A DNA stretch of 64,000 nucleotides from positions 1 through 64,000 of the forward strand of contig JAZLAU010000016.1 in NCBI GenBank assembly GCA_045613305.1, in the 5' to 3' direction. This document shows positions 26,466 through 35,559 of the stretch, piece after piece (positions within the stretch are counted from its first letter, which is position 1; each line of letters opens with the position of its first letter). The DNA is from SFTJ01 sp045613305 (GTDB lineage: Bacteria > Bacteroidota > Bacteroidia > Bacteroidales > Muribaculaceae). A model generated the notes under the pieces. It was not told the DNA's origin, searched no databases, and saw nothing but the letters and a program-made list of their open reading frames with translations. The translations under genes were made by a program, and so were the position numbers.

Positions 26466-28316
26466 TTATTTTTCCTCTACTTTTGAAAGAATCCTGAAGA
26501 AGTTTCCGCCCCAAAGCTTTTCAAGGTCGTTTTCCGAATAGCCCCTTTCAAGGAGTTTCATGGTAACATTCACCATATCATTATCGGCCTCAAACCCTGG
26601 CACACCGCCACCGCCATCAAAGTCAGTTCCTATTCCTACGTGGTCAATTCCAGCCACCTTCACCATGTGCTCAATGTGATTTACATAATCGTCGATAGTG
26701 GCTTTCTTATCTTCTCTCAAAAAGCCCGAATATGCCACAGCATGCACCACACCGCCATTTGAAGCCAACGCTCGCAATTGGTCGTCGGTGAGGTTACGGT
26801 CGCTATCACACAACGCCCGAGCTCCCGAGTGTGAACAAAATACCGGTTTTTTCGACAACTTCATCACATCCCAAAATGTGCCCTCGCTTGTGTGCGACAG
26901 GTCAATCAAAATGCCCAGTCTATTCATTTCCTTCACCAGTTTCTTGCCAAACTTTGTCAACCCTTTCTTGGCATCGGCAGTGTGGGTCGACGAATGACAC
27001 ACCTGGTTGTCGTAAGAATGCGACAATGTGATGTACTTCACGCCTCGCGATTTCAGTTCTTTAACTCCATCCAAGTCAGTGCCTATGCCAATGGCATTTT
27101 CCACACCTATAAAGATTGCCTTCTTTCCTTCGGCCTTCAGTTTCGCAACATCTTCACGATTCAAAGCTATGCCACACACATCGCCATAACGCTCCACTTG
27201 CGCGTAGGTTGAATCTATCAACTCAAGCACTCTATTGTGACACTCGTCGTAGGTGGCTTGTGTTAATTCCTTTTTCACTCTTTTTGTCTTGCCATTCTCT
27301 TTAACCTTTTTGTCGCTGCCAACATAAGCCGCAAGAAACTGTGCATCAAGCAAGCCTTCTTGCATCTTAGGCACATTCACCCTATTATGCCAACGCTTGC
27401 CCAATTGCAACCCGTCGGAAAAATCAAGCGGCGCATCGGTGTGTGTGTCAACCGATATCACTCGGTTGTGAATATCCTTCGCTTTCTTATATAATTTTGC
27501 CTCATTTATAAAGAATGCAAGCAGTTTATTCATCGACTCATCTTTGCCATTGAAGCCCTCTGGATGCCATTGCACTCCAAGTATGCGATAGTTAGGATAC
27601 ATGTCCACCGATTCCACTATGCTATCCTCACTATAGGCACCCACATTAATGCCCTTGCCCAAATCCTTCACCGACTGGTGATGTGAGCTATTTACAATAA
27701 TGTTAGTCTTGCCTATAATCTTATATAATATGTTATCTTTATCGATGCTCACACTATGCAAAGCACGTTCGCCTGTTGCCGCCACACGCTGATGATGCAC
27801 TGTTGCGCCCCTCTGCGACGGAAAATCTTGATATAACGAGCCTCCCATGCCCACATTTATTGTTTGGCAACCACGGCAAATGCCAAACACTGGCACATTG
27901 CGATTCTTTGCAAGATATAGCAGCGTCAGTTCAAGCACGTCGCGTATGGTATCAACCTCGCCTAATTTTTCAATCGGACTTTCCCCAAAATAACCCGGTT
28001 CTATATCCTCACCGCCCGTTAGCAGCACACCGTCAAGAAGGCCTATAACCTGGCTTAAATATTCGGCAGTAGTGTCGGCAGCGAGCACCACAGGGACGCC
28101 TCCTGCACGAAGCACAGCTTCCACATAGGGTCGCGACACCGAGTTTTGGCGGCTGCCTGTAGGTGTTATTCCTATTACAGGACCTCTTTCTCCCAATGGA
28201 ACAACCTGCACTCTATCAACCTTGTCATAAAGTTGCTTGATTTTTTCACTTTGTTTAGCCGAAACAGCAAAACCTCCTATAACTATTGCAACTAATGCAA
28301 CCAATAACCTCTGCAT
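26466..28316 (-). CDS. Exported fusion of class I glutamine amidotransferase-like (peptidase C26) and membrane dipeptidase (M19)
   Basis: 616 residues from ATG 28316; upstream in-frame starts lack a signal peptide, whereas this one gives MQRLLVALVAIVIGGFAVSA. Domain 1 (about 40-275) is a gamma-glutamyl-GABA hydrolase-like fold with nucleophile C147 in FGICRGCQ and the H251/E253 pair in WHPEG. Domain 2 (about 290-610) is an M19 dipeptidase with the zinc motif H292-x-D294, then LIDLSHTS, CSHSGAR and HVGIGTDFDGG. Both active sites look intact. In the periplasm it could act in turn on gamma-glutamyl peptides and the dipeptides released. The paired chemistry is inferred. Confidence 0.88.
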   Translation of the reverse strand: MQRLLVALVAIVIGGFAVSAKQSEKIKQLYDKVDRVQVVPLGERGPVIGITPTGSRQNSVSRPYVEAVLRAGGVPVVLAADTTAEYLSQVIGLLDGVLLTGGEDIEPGYFGESPIEKLGEVDTIRDVLELTLLYLAKNRNVPVFGICRGCQTINVGMGGSLYQDFPSQRGATVHHQRVAATGERALHSVSIDKDNILYKIIGKTNIIVNSSHHQSVKDLGKGINVGAYSEDSIVESVDMYPNYRILGVQWHPEGFNGKDESMNKLLAFFINEAKLYKKAKDIHNRVISVDTHTDAPLDFSDGLQLGKRWHNRVNVPKMQEGLLDAQFLAAYVGSDKKVKENGKTKRVKKELTQATYDECHNRVLELIDSTYAQVERYGDVCGIALNREDVAKLKAEGKKAIFIGVENAIGIGTDLDGVKELKSRGVKYITLSHSYDNQVCHSSTHTADAKKGLTKFGKKLVKEMNRLGILIDLSHTSEGTFWDVMKLSKKPVFCSHSGARALCDSDRNLTDDQLRALASNGGVVHAVAYSGFLREDKKATIDDYVNHIEHMVKVAGIDHVGIGTDFDGGGGVPGFEADNDMVNVTMKLLERGYSENDLEKLWGGNFFRILSKVEEK

Positions 28317-28353
28317 ATTTTCTGTTATAATAAATTTAATTTCTACAAAATTA

Positions 28354-28361
28354 CAAAAATA
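28354..28361 (-). promoter_or_regulatory. Promoter of the C26-M19 gene
   Basis: The minus-strand -7 box TATTTTTG (28361-28354) gives a leader of about 32 bases and excludes the longer reading frame upstream. Confidence 0.6.
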
Positions 28362-28390
28362 TCTATTGTAATATAATCTCTCGGCAGTCA

Positions 28391-28425
28391 AAAAAAAGTG
28401 CAAGCCTCAAATTTGAGACTTGCAC
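28391..28425 (-). terminator. Terminator of the AspT-type transporter gene
   Basis: On the minus strand GTGCAAG-CTCAAA pairs with TTTGAG-CTTGCAC (28398-28425, one mismatch), followed by seven T. Confidence 0.88.
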
Positions 28426-28451
28426 CGTTCAGAATTATCATTAATGCTATG

Positions 28452-30131
28452 TTATGCCAAAAGCAAAATTATAAGTTGCGCCGAAATCACACGTAAGAAC
28501 ATTGTGAGCGGATACACTGTTGAGTAAGCCACGGCTGGAGCATCGTTGTTCGCTGTCTTATTAGCATATGCCAATGCAGGTGGGTCGGTTGATGCACCTG
28601 AAAGCAAACCCATAAGTGTGCAATAGTTAATTTTATAGTACAAACGAGCAACACAGCCCACAATCAACATTGGGATAATGGTAATCATGAAACCATAAAG
28701 CACCCACATTGCACCTTGTGAATTAAACACAGTTGACACAAAATCCTCACCGGCTGCAATACCTACCGACGCCAAGAAGAGGCAAATACCCACTTCACGC
28801 AACAATAAGTTAGCGGCACTTGTGGTATAAGTAACCAATTTAAGTTTATACCCAAATCGGCTCACCAAGATAGCCACTACAAGCGGACCACCAGCAAGAC
28901 CCAATTTCATAGGAACACTCATACCTGGCAACATAATTGGCAATGAGCCGAGGATGATACCCACAAATATACCCACAAACATTGTAAACATATTTGGCTC
29001 ATTCAAGCGGCGAAGCGAGTTACCCAATTTCGCAGCCAAACGATTAATGTCGTCCAAACCACCAACTACTGTGATGCGGTCACCGATTTGAAGGCTCAAG
29101 TTAGGACGAGCAAACAAGTCTACACCGGCACGGTTCACGCGAGTTGCGTTCAAACGGTAACCGTTGCGCAAGCGCAAACTACCAAGTTTACGGCCTACAT
29201 ACTGGCTATTAGTTACCACAATTCGACGAGAGAACACTTGTGTTTGTTCTGCCTCCCAGTCCATTTCTATCTTTGGACCAACAAACATTGTAAACGCTTC
29301 TTCGTCTTGTTGTGACATTACCACCAACAACTTATCGTTAACTTCCACAATTGTGTCACTTGCCGGAATAATTAGCGTACCGTCAACCTTCTTCATTCTC
29401 GAAATCACAAAGTTACGGTCAATCATGCTGTGCAAGTGCTTAAGGTCAACACCATTGATAAGCTTGTTTGTCACCTCAAGTGTGATAACGTGTGGCTTCA
29501 ACAAACTGTCTTCGCTATCTTCTTCAATGTTGCGGCTTTCGTCTTCTACACGTATTCTGAAGAATACCTTTACCAAAATCATCGAAAGGATAATACCAAC
29601 CACACCCAAAGGATAAGCAGCTGCATAACCCATCGACATCGATTCATTTAAGCCTGAAGCAACTTCAGCTCCCTTGATTTCAATCAATGTTTGTTGAGCA
29701 GCACCAAGACCAGGAGTGTTAGTTACCGCACCCGACAAAATACCAACCAAATCGGTTATCTTTATATCGCCAACACCGTAATATATGCATAGCGCTACAA
29801 CAATGTTAAGCGAAATGAGCAATACTGCCAATCCGTTTAGTAACAATCCGCCTTTCTTAAACGATGAAAAGAAACCTGGACCTACTTGCATACCTATTGA
29901 GAAGATAAACAAAATAAGACCAAATTCTCTAATGAAATGAAGAACTTCGGAATTTACTGTAAGACCCAAATGCCCCATCAAGATGCCCACGAAAAGCACA
30001 AATGTTGCGCCTAACGAGACCCCAAAAATCTTGACTTTACCCAATATTACGCCTAAGGCGATAACCAATGAGTAAACCATGATAGCATGGGCAATAGATG
30101 TTCCAGTAAACAAATCTACTATCCAATCCAT
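28452..30131 (-). CDS. AspT/YidE family transporter with two RCK_C (TrkA-C) domains
   Basis: 559 residues. Two blocks of about five membrane helices (about 1-185 and 380-559) flank two cytosolic TrkA-C domains (about 205-285 and 290-375). This is the AspT/YidE antiporter duplication architecture. GAVTNTPGLGAAQQTL in the first half and GLLSGASTDPPALAYAN in the second are the repeated pore signatures. AspT exchanges aspartate for alanine; most relatives have no known substrate. The length is normal and the start at 30131 fits the promoter at 30199. Confidence 0.9.
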   Translation of the reverse strand: MDWIVDLFTGTSIAHAIMVYSLVIALGVILGKVKIFGVSLGATFVLFVGILMGHLGLTVNSEVLHFIREFGLILFIFSIGMQVGPGFFSSFKKGGLLLNGLAVLLISLNIVVALCIYYGVGDIKITDLVGILSGAVTNTPGLGAAQQTLIEIKGAEVASGLNESMSMGYAAAYPLGVVGIILSMILVKVFFRIRVEDESRNIEEDSEDSLLKPHVITLEVTNKLINGVDLKHLHSMIDRNFVISRMKKVDGTLIIPASDTIVEVNDKLLVVMSQQDEEAFTMFVGPKIEMDWEAEQTQVFSRRIVVTNSQYVGRKLGSLRLRNGYRLNATRVNRAGVDLFARPNLSLQIGDRITVVGGLDDINRLAAKLGNSLRRLNEPNMFTMFVGIFVGIILGSLPIMLPGMSVPMKLGLAGGPLVVAILVSRFGYKLKLVTYTTSAANLLLREVGICLFLASVGIAAGEDFVSTVFNSQGAMWVLYGFMITIIPMLIVGCVARLYYKINYCTLMGLLSGASTDPPALAYANKTANNDAPAVAYSTVYPLTMFLRVISAQLIILLLA

Positions 30132-30198
30132 TTTGTTAAGTTTTTTGTTTTTATTATTAAATTATTTGTGTCGTTTTTTGCGCCATTAAAAGCGACTG

Positions 30199-30206
30199 CA
30201 AATTTA
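30199..30206 (-). promoter_or_regulatory. Promoter of the AspT-type transporter gene
   Basis: The minus-strand -7 box TAAATTTG (30206-30199) lies about 68 bases before the ATG at 30131. Confidence 0.6.
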
Positions 30207-30310
30207 CTAATTATTTCTGCTGATGGCAAGTTTTACCTTTGCATATTTTTAACAATACCACCTATTATTATTAAAAATGGTAATTTTTTAATCATCACTC
30301 CAATAAACAC

Positions 30311-30353
30311 CACTTCCGCCATCAAGTTTCAAAAAAACTCAATGGCGGAAGTG
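30311..30353. repeat. 12-bp inverted repeat with A-tract in the loop
   Basis: CACTTCCGCCAT (30311-30322) pairs perfectly with ATGGCGGAAGTG (30342-30353). On the minus strand a TTTTTTT run lies in the loop rather than after the stem. It sits 20 bases after the stop of the secreted protein at 30373. Confidence 0.7.
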
Positions 30354-30372
30354 CTACATATATAGTCTGCTA

Positions 30373-31776
30373 TTAAATTTTAATCTTAACTGATTTACAT
30401 CCGCAATTAACCACATAGATGCCGCATGCAAGGTTCGAAATATCCACTCTTGCTGTGCCACAACAATCAACTTTTGCTTCAGCCACCTTAACTCCCGATA
30501 CTTCATATACCGACACTGCGTCTGAGGTGCATCCGGTAACTTCGAGCATTTCACCCACAACAGTCACATTCAAGTCGGCGGTGGTCACTTGGTCAACACC
30601 ACTGTCCTCAATCTTTTCTATAACTAACGAGCAAGCGCGGTCGTTCCATGTTGTTCCCACAAAACTTGTTGTCTCTTCCCATGTCATTTTCGATGAACCC
30701 GAACATGTGGCAAGGCTATACAATGTAACCTTATATCCATCATTCAACTTTAATGAAGAAATATCTTTAGCCTTTATTCCATATAGAGCCATCTCACCTT
30801 GCGTGAAACTGCCTACTGGCAACGAAGCTGCATATCCGCCAAAATCAGAGTCTTGATAGAATGTTGCTACTGGCTCGTTGGTGGTTTTTGTTTTAAACAC
30901 TCGGTTGATTGCAGAAGCCCATTCATTAAGGTTACGCGCTTCACTATTGTAGTTCCACAAAAATCCGCCTACAACACCGCATGCATCACGCCACTGCTCA
31001 AACTTGCTAACCATTCCATTAAGGTCGCCACTCGCTTCACAGTCAAAACCCACATGCATCGGTATGTTGCCAAACACCTTCCAGTCGTTTGGATTGTTAT
31101 ACGCCCCTCCACCATAAGTCTGCAAATAAATTATCTCTACAGTTCCAGGCTTTGCCTCATTGATTTCGCTAACCAATTTTTGCCAAAACGACTTTTGAGT
31201 ATAAGGAGCAACTGTTGTCTTATATCCTATTTCCGCAAGCATCAAGTGGAAATCGCGTGCAGTGGCCACATCATAGTCCTGTTCTTGGTCGTTATTAACA
31301 GCCACAATCTCTGGTATAGCATCCTTCAATGCCTTGAAATTCTTATATAGCATAGTTTCCTTGCCTGTGCCATATTTTTCAATCAACGATTTAATCTTTC
31401 CGTAAGAACCATTACCCCAACCTCCGATACAAATTTCCAAGCGTGAAATACTTGTTGGCGCTGTAATCAGGTTCTTAATGTCGCGAACATAATTTGGTTG
31501 ATAATTGCCAAACACATACGCACCATTTTGGCATATGATACCGCCTGCTTCGGCTGCTTGTTGTGAATCCCAACTAAAGTCAGTTGTCAAACTACCATCT
31601 TCCTCAACATTCACGTTAAACAAAATGGCAGTGCTATAACCTGAATTTTTCAAATTTCTGATTGCTGTCAATCTGCTTCTTCTAATATGCCCACATGCAT
31701 ATATAGCCGATTGAGCACACACGTCGCCCACCACAATTAGCGCAGCAAGCAAAGTAAAAATCAATCTTAATCTCAT
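30373..31776 (-). CDS. Secreted multidomain protein with type IX secretion-like C-terminal domain
   Basis: 467 residues from ATG 31776 (an in-frame TTG lies at 31782). A signal peptide (about 1-21, ending VCA) is followed by a TIM-barrel-like region (about 24-295) recalling chitinase-like GH18 folds: repeated strands ICIGGWGNGS, EIVAVNNDQEQDYD and GGFLWNYNSE. The canonical DxxDxDxE motif is absent. A beta/gamma-crystallin-like module follows (about 300-388, FYQDSDFGGYAASLPVG). The end (about 405-467, VYEVSGVKVAEAK ... DISNLACGIYVV) reads as a type A sorting domain. Activity unknown. It starts 32 bases after gph. Confidence 0.65.
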   Translation of the reverse strand: MRLRLIFTLLAALIVVGDVCAQSAIYACGHIRRSRLTAIRNLKNSGYSTAILFNVNVEEDGSLTTDFSWDSQQAAEAGGIICQNGAYVFGNYQPNYVRDIKNLITAPTSISRLEICIGGWGNGSYGKIKSLIEKYGTGKETMLYKNFKALKDAIPEIVAVNNDQEQDYDVATARDFHLMLAEIGYKTTVAPYTQKSFWQKLVSEINEAKPGTVEIIYLQTYGGGAYNNPNDWKVFGNIPMHVGFDCEASGDLNGMVSKFEQWRDACGVVGGFLWNYNSEARNLNEWASAINRVFKTKTTNEPVATFYQDSDFGGYAASLPVGSFTQGEMALYGIKAKDISSLKLNDGYKVTLYSLATCSGSSKMTWEETTSFVGTTWNDRACSLVIEKIEDSGVDQVTTADLNVTVVGEMLEVTGCTSDAVSVYEVSGVKVAEAKVDCCGTARVDISNLACGIYVVNCGCKSVKIKI

Positions 31777-31807
31777 AACCAATTTTTCTATATGTTCTTA
31801 TTCACTT

Positions 31808-32467
31808 TTAATATTCCATGTTCACTATCTCAAGAATATCCGACGCACGATGCACTATTCTATCGGCATGATACTCATTCAATTCTTTTTCACTGCGGAA
31901 TCCCCAAGTCACCCCCACAGAGTTAACGCATGCACGGCGGGCTGTTTCCATGTCGATGCCCGAATCGCCCACATAAAGCACCTCGGCCTTTGGAACCATC
32001 GCTTTGCCCAATATTGCAAACACAATCGACGGGTCGGGTTTTACGTTTACACCTTCTTGCTGACCCTGCACAGACACAAATTCTATGTCAGGAAACACCT
32101 CTGCAACAATTTTTTCTGTCGCTTTCTGATATTTATTGGATGCCACTGCCATCTTCACTCCGGCATCTTGCAGATTATGCAACAATTCCATGATGCCGTC
32201 ATATGGCTTTGTGCATTCGGTGTTATGCTCATCATAATACTCCTTAAAGTCCTTAAGCATAGCATCTATTACGCTATCCGTACGCTCTTCCTCAGGCAAC
32301 GATTTTATTATCAAATTACGAGCTCCGTTACCAACCATAAACGGATAACTTGCCAAACTATGTGTAGGATAGCCGTTTTTGCTCAACGCATAATTAGCAG
32401 CTTTTCCCAAATCTTCAATTGAGTTTACCAACGTACCATCGAGGTCAAAAATAACCAATTTCTTCAT
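31808..32467 (-). CDS. gph: Phosphoglycolate phosphatase-like HAD hydrolase
   Basis: 219 residues. HAD motif I FDLDGTL has catalytic D8 and D10; a helical cap follows, motif II is VASNK near 119, the motif III lysine lies in VKPDP, and motif IV is YVGDSGIDMETA. Order and cap type match Gph, which clears 2-phosphoglycolate; the related phosphatases PpaX and YbiV-like enzymes cannot be excluded. It lies 21 bases after tamL and is probably co-transcribed with it. Confidence 0.82.
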   Translation of the reverse strand: MKKLVIFDLDGTLVNSIEDLGKAANYALSKNGYPTHSLASYPFMVGNGARNLIIKSLPEEERTDSVIDAMLKDFKEYYDEHNTECTKPYDGIMELLHNLQDAGVKMAVASNKYQKATEKIVAEVFPDIEFVSVQGQQEGVNVKPDPSIVFAILGKAMVPKAEVLYVGDSGIDMETARRACVNSVGVTWGFRSEKELNEYHADRIVHRASDILEIVNMEY

Positions 32468-32488
32468 ATCTTTCAGAGTATTACTGTG

Positions 32489-34834
32489 TTAGAATGGATA
32501 GCCTACCGAGAAGTGAATTGCCGAGTCGCGTTTCCAGTTAGGTCGCAACAACGGCCAGCGTTCCTGACCAGAAGCCGGATTGTGAGCCTTCATACCTACG
32601 TCCAGACGAAGCAAAAAGTAGGTGAAATCCAAACGGATGCCCAAACCATAACTCAACGCTATCTGTTCGTAGAACTTATTTATTTTAAACACGCCTCCTG
32701 GCTGATCTTCGTATTCTCTTATTGTCCAGATGTTACCCGCATCGATAAATGCGCCTAACTCCAAAACCCAAAACAACTTGGCACGATATTCAATGTTCAT
32801 ATCTAAACGAATATCACCACACTGATATATAAAGCGGTTTACCGAATTTGTAGCATAATAACTACCCGGACCTAATGCTCTAACGCCCCAACCTCTCACG
32901 CTGTTGGCGCCACCGGCATAAAAACGTTTTTCAAACGGAAGCACCTTGCTGTTACCATAAGGAACCGCTACACCTGCTCCAACGTGAAATGCCAAACTGC
33001 TCTTTGGGTTAAAGTTATGTGTGAACGAATAATCGGCATCAACCTTAAAATATTGCGAATAATTTATTCCAAACAATTTATATGCCCCGTTGTCCTTCTT
33101 TTGGCCTATCATATTTGATATGCCATAAAGCACATTGCCCGCTGTTTCCGCTGCCAAGCGTATGGTATAAACATCTGGCTGATATAGTTTTCTCATCAGA
33201 TTACCATCCTTCTTGTTGCTATGATAAAACGAATAACCCATTCGCATGATGAAGTGGTCTTCATATGAATATCTTAGCAACGGATTGCTGATGCTATCAA
33301 GGAAATGACTTTTACTTTTTGGCAAATTCACATAGTTCAAATCAAGCAGATTAAAGGTATGGCGAGTCTTGTTAGCCCTTTCGCTCCATACATAACGCCA
33401 ACCTGCACCAGCTATCACGCGAGTGTATTCCGGACGCTCCTGATAATTGAAGTTTGTAGTAAATTCGGTCGACGCCAATATTTTTTGCTTAAAACTGCGT
33501 TTCAGGAACGGAGCCTTAAATTTCGGATAGCGAAGAGCCAATTCTCCCGCATATTCCGAATAATTATCATTGATAAATCCCGACAAATCACCTGAAAGGC
33601 TCTCATAGCTCGCGCGCGCCTTTACATCTAAAACCTCCGAACCATTAAAGAGGTTACGGTGTTGATAACCCACACCCACACCAAAGCCCAAATCGCCTTC
33701 TGAATTAGTTCCTTCTAACGAAACTGAAGCAGTTTGCGGCTTTGTTCGCGACAATAAGATGTTTGCATCAAGCCATATTTTACCGTCTATTTCACCTATC
33801 GGAGTCAATTCAACATTCACAAACTTCACTATTCCCAATCGGCCAAAAGCCTCATAAGTGCGATTCACATCGTTGCTATTATAGCATTCACCTGGCTCTA
33901 TGAAGCAACTTTCCTCAAGCACGCTCGCTCGCAAATAGCGGTCCTCTCCGTATAAAATTCTATAGTTATTATAGAAAACCGTGTCTTGGGCAACATAATC
34001 ATTATAATCGTGCATCGTGGCAGGATTATAGTTTGTCACGAAAGTCACATTTCGCACATAAAAAGGCTTGTGCGAGGTATAATATGGCATATTATCATTC
34101 TGATACGGACGCATCAGATTCAATGTCAGATTAACATTCTTCTCGCCGGCTGCTGTGTCGGCCGTGAAGGTTATATATTCCTTATTAAAAGCATAATAGC
34201 CCTTACTTCTTAAGCGTTCGCTAATGGCCTGACGCTCTTGGTCAAGCACGTTGCGGTCGAAAACCGAGTTTTCCTTAACCAAAAACAGCGACGAATCTGA
34301 CAAGATTAATTCCCTTAGCGTATCGTTAGGAATGTTATACTTAATCGACGACACATAATGAGGTTCTCCAAAATTCACATTATATATCACCTTCATACGC
34401 TTCTTCGAAAGATTGCCCAACGTGTCGGCCTTTACCGTAGAATTCATATAACCCATGTTCGACAACGCTGTGCTCAACTGCTTTACGCTTGCATCGGTCA
34501 ACGACTCATCATATATTTCGGGAGCGCTACCCACTCTACGAACCCACTTGTTAAACCAATTAGTGCTGTCCTTGCCACTCAAATTATAAAATGCTAGTTG
34601 CAATCTTAATCCGCCGAGCACTTTATGGTTTGGAATCTGACGAAGATAGCTCATTAGGTCTGCGCTCTTAACTGGCACATCCTTGTTCTCGTCAGTTATA
34701 TTAATCTTAACGTCATCAAGCAAATATTTACCCTCGGGCACGTGCTTAGTAGCGCTACATGCCGAAAGTAGAGCCACCACCATCATCAGTGACACTCTTT
34801 TAATCAAAAAAGTATTGTTGCTCAATAAATTCAT
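32489..34834 (-). CDS. TamL-like lipidated BamA/TamA family outer-membrane protein
   Basis: 781 residues. The signal ends in LLSAC, so the mature protein starts with a lipid-bearing Cys at residue 26. Periplasmic POTRA-like domains (about 40-390) precede a 16-strand beta-barrel (about 400-781) that ends in FSVGYPF with terminal Phe. The barrel loop RFYAGGANSVRGWGVRALGPG is the conserved Omp85 loop 6 motif (RGW variant). Lipidated TamA homologues (TamL) are known in Bacteroidota and assist outer-membrane protein insertion. TamB is not in the window. It is the first gene of tamL-gph, possibly with the secreted protein. Confidence 0.87.
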   Translation of the reverse strand: MNLLSNNTFLIKRVSLMMVVALLSACSATKHVPEGKYLLDDVKINITDENKDVPVKSADLMSYLRQIPNHKVLGGLRLQLAFYNLSGKDSTNWFNKWVRRVGSAPEIYDESLTDASVKQLSTALSNMGYMNSTVKADTLGNLSKKRMKVIYNVNFGEPHYVSSIKYNIPNDTLRELILSDSSLFLVKENSVFDRNVLDQERQAISERLRSKGYYAFNKEYITFTADTAAGEKNVNLTLNLMRPYQNDNMPYYTSHKPFYVRNVTFVTNYNPATMHDYNDYVAQDTVFYNNYRILYGEDRYLRASVLEESCFIEPGECYNSNDVNRTYEAFGRLGIVKFVNVELTPIGEIDGKIWLDANILLSRTKPQTASVSLEGTNSEGDLGFGVGVGYQHRNLFNGSEVLDVKARASYESLSGDLSGFINDNYSEYAGELALRYPKFKAPFLKRSFKQKILASTEFTTNFNYQERPEYTRVIAGAGWRYVWSERANKTRHTFNLLDLNYVNLPKSKSHFLDSISNPLLRYSYEDHFIMRMGYSFYHSNKKDGNLMRKLYQPDVYTIRLAAETAGNVLYGISNMIGQKKDNGAYKLFGINYSQYFKVDADYSFTHNFNPKSSLAFHVGAGVAVPYGNSKVLPFEKRFYAGGANSVRGWGVRALGPGSYYATNSVNRFIYQCGDIRLDMNIEYRAKLFWVLELGAFIDAGNIWTIREYEDQPGGVFKINKFYEQIALSYGLGIRLDFTYFLLRLDVGMKAHNPASGQERWPLLRPNWKRDSAIHFSVGYPF

Positions 34835-34865
34835 TCTTTTTTTACTCTGCCAATGCTTTAGCGCA

Positions 34866-34873
34866 CAAAGTTA
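34866..34873 (-). promoter_or_regulatory. Promoter of tamL-gph
   Basis: The minus-strand -7 box TAACTTTG (34873-34866) lies 31 bases before the ATG at 34834, in the gap after ruvX. Confidence 0.58.
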
Positions 34874-34912
34874 CTACATTATGCTCTTTTATCAAAACGA
34901 CCTTTCAAAGCA

Positions 34913-35335
34913 TCAAAATCCGCCGCTCTTGCTCTGCAAATAATCATTTAAGATTATTGCGGCAGCAATGCTGTCAACTCGCCCCTTCTCTCGGCGGTCG
35001 CTCTTTTTCATTCCGCCGTCTATCATCGCTCGTTGGGCTATTGAACTCGTGAATCGTTCGTCATACATAACCACAGGAATGTTAGGCAACTCCTTCGCCA
35101 ATCGTGCTACAAACGGCTTTATGTACTTCATACTCTCCGACTCTTGCCCATTCATCTGCTTAGGCAATCCCACAACTATGGTGTCAACAGTCTCTTTCTT
35201 CACATAGTCTTTTAAATACTGCATCAGAGTGTGGGTCGGAACAGTTTCAAGACTGTTCGCCACTATTTGAAGTATGTCGGTCACGGCCAAGCCTGTGCGC
35301 TTGCGGCCATAGTCAATTGCTAATACTCTTCCCAT
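34913..35335 (-). CDS. ruvX: RuvX/YqgF family pre-16S rRNA nuclease
   Basis: 140 residues from ATG 35335. The RNase H-like fold starts MGRVLAIDYGRKRTG with catalytic D7; later blocks are VVGLPKQMNGQES and YDERFTSSIA, and the final catalytic Asp lies in DSIAAAIILNDYL. The family processes the 5' end of 16S rRNA and was earlier called a Holliday junction resolvase. A nine-residue longer reading is open upstream, but the -7 box TACTTTTG (35347-35340) lies within it, only four bases from the chosen ATG, so the mRNA should be leaderless. Confidence 0.92.
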   Translation of the reverse strand: MGRVLAIDYGRKRTGLAVTDILQIVANSLETVPTHTLMQYLKDYVKKETVDTIVVGLPKQMNGQESESMKYIKPFVARLAKELPNIPVVMYDERFTSSIAQRAMIDGGMKKSDRREKGRVDSIAAAIILNDYLQSKSGGF

Positions 35336-35339
35336 AATA

Positions 35340-35347
35340 CAAAAGTA
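35340..35347 (-). promoter_or_regulatory. -7 box placing the start site at the ruvX ATG
   Basis: TACTTTTG on the minus strand is followed by TATT and then the ATG (35335-35333). Confidence 0.6.
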
Positions 35348-35509
35348 AGCATTTTTCGGCATTTTCGCCCTCTATATCTTCTTATTTAATATTAATTTTG
35401 GGTGTTTTATATCATTGCCATATACTTTAGCGCATTGCTATTGGGCAATTTTCAAGTTTTTTAAGTCTTATTTATGCTCATTTATTGCCATATTTCTCAA
35501 AAAATGACC

Positions 35510-35517
35510 TATATTTG
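35510..35517 (+). promoter_or_regulatory. Promoter of the secreted peptidase-like gene
   Basis: The -7 box TATATTTG ends 42 bases before the ATG at 35560, making the longer frame from 35485 untranslatable. Confidence 0.6.
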
Positions 35518-35559
35518 ACATCATTTTATTGCATAAACTTATTTACACAAATATTTAAC

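Noticed and set aside
31850..32422. 190-codon plus-strand ORF opposite gph
   Set aside because: Antisense to a gene with intact HAD motifs; Cys/His/Ile-rich translation with no recognisable domain.
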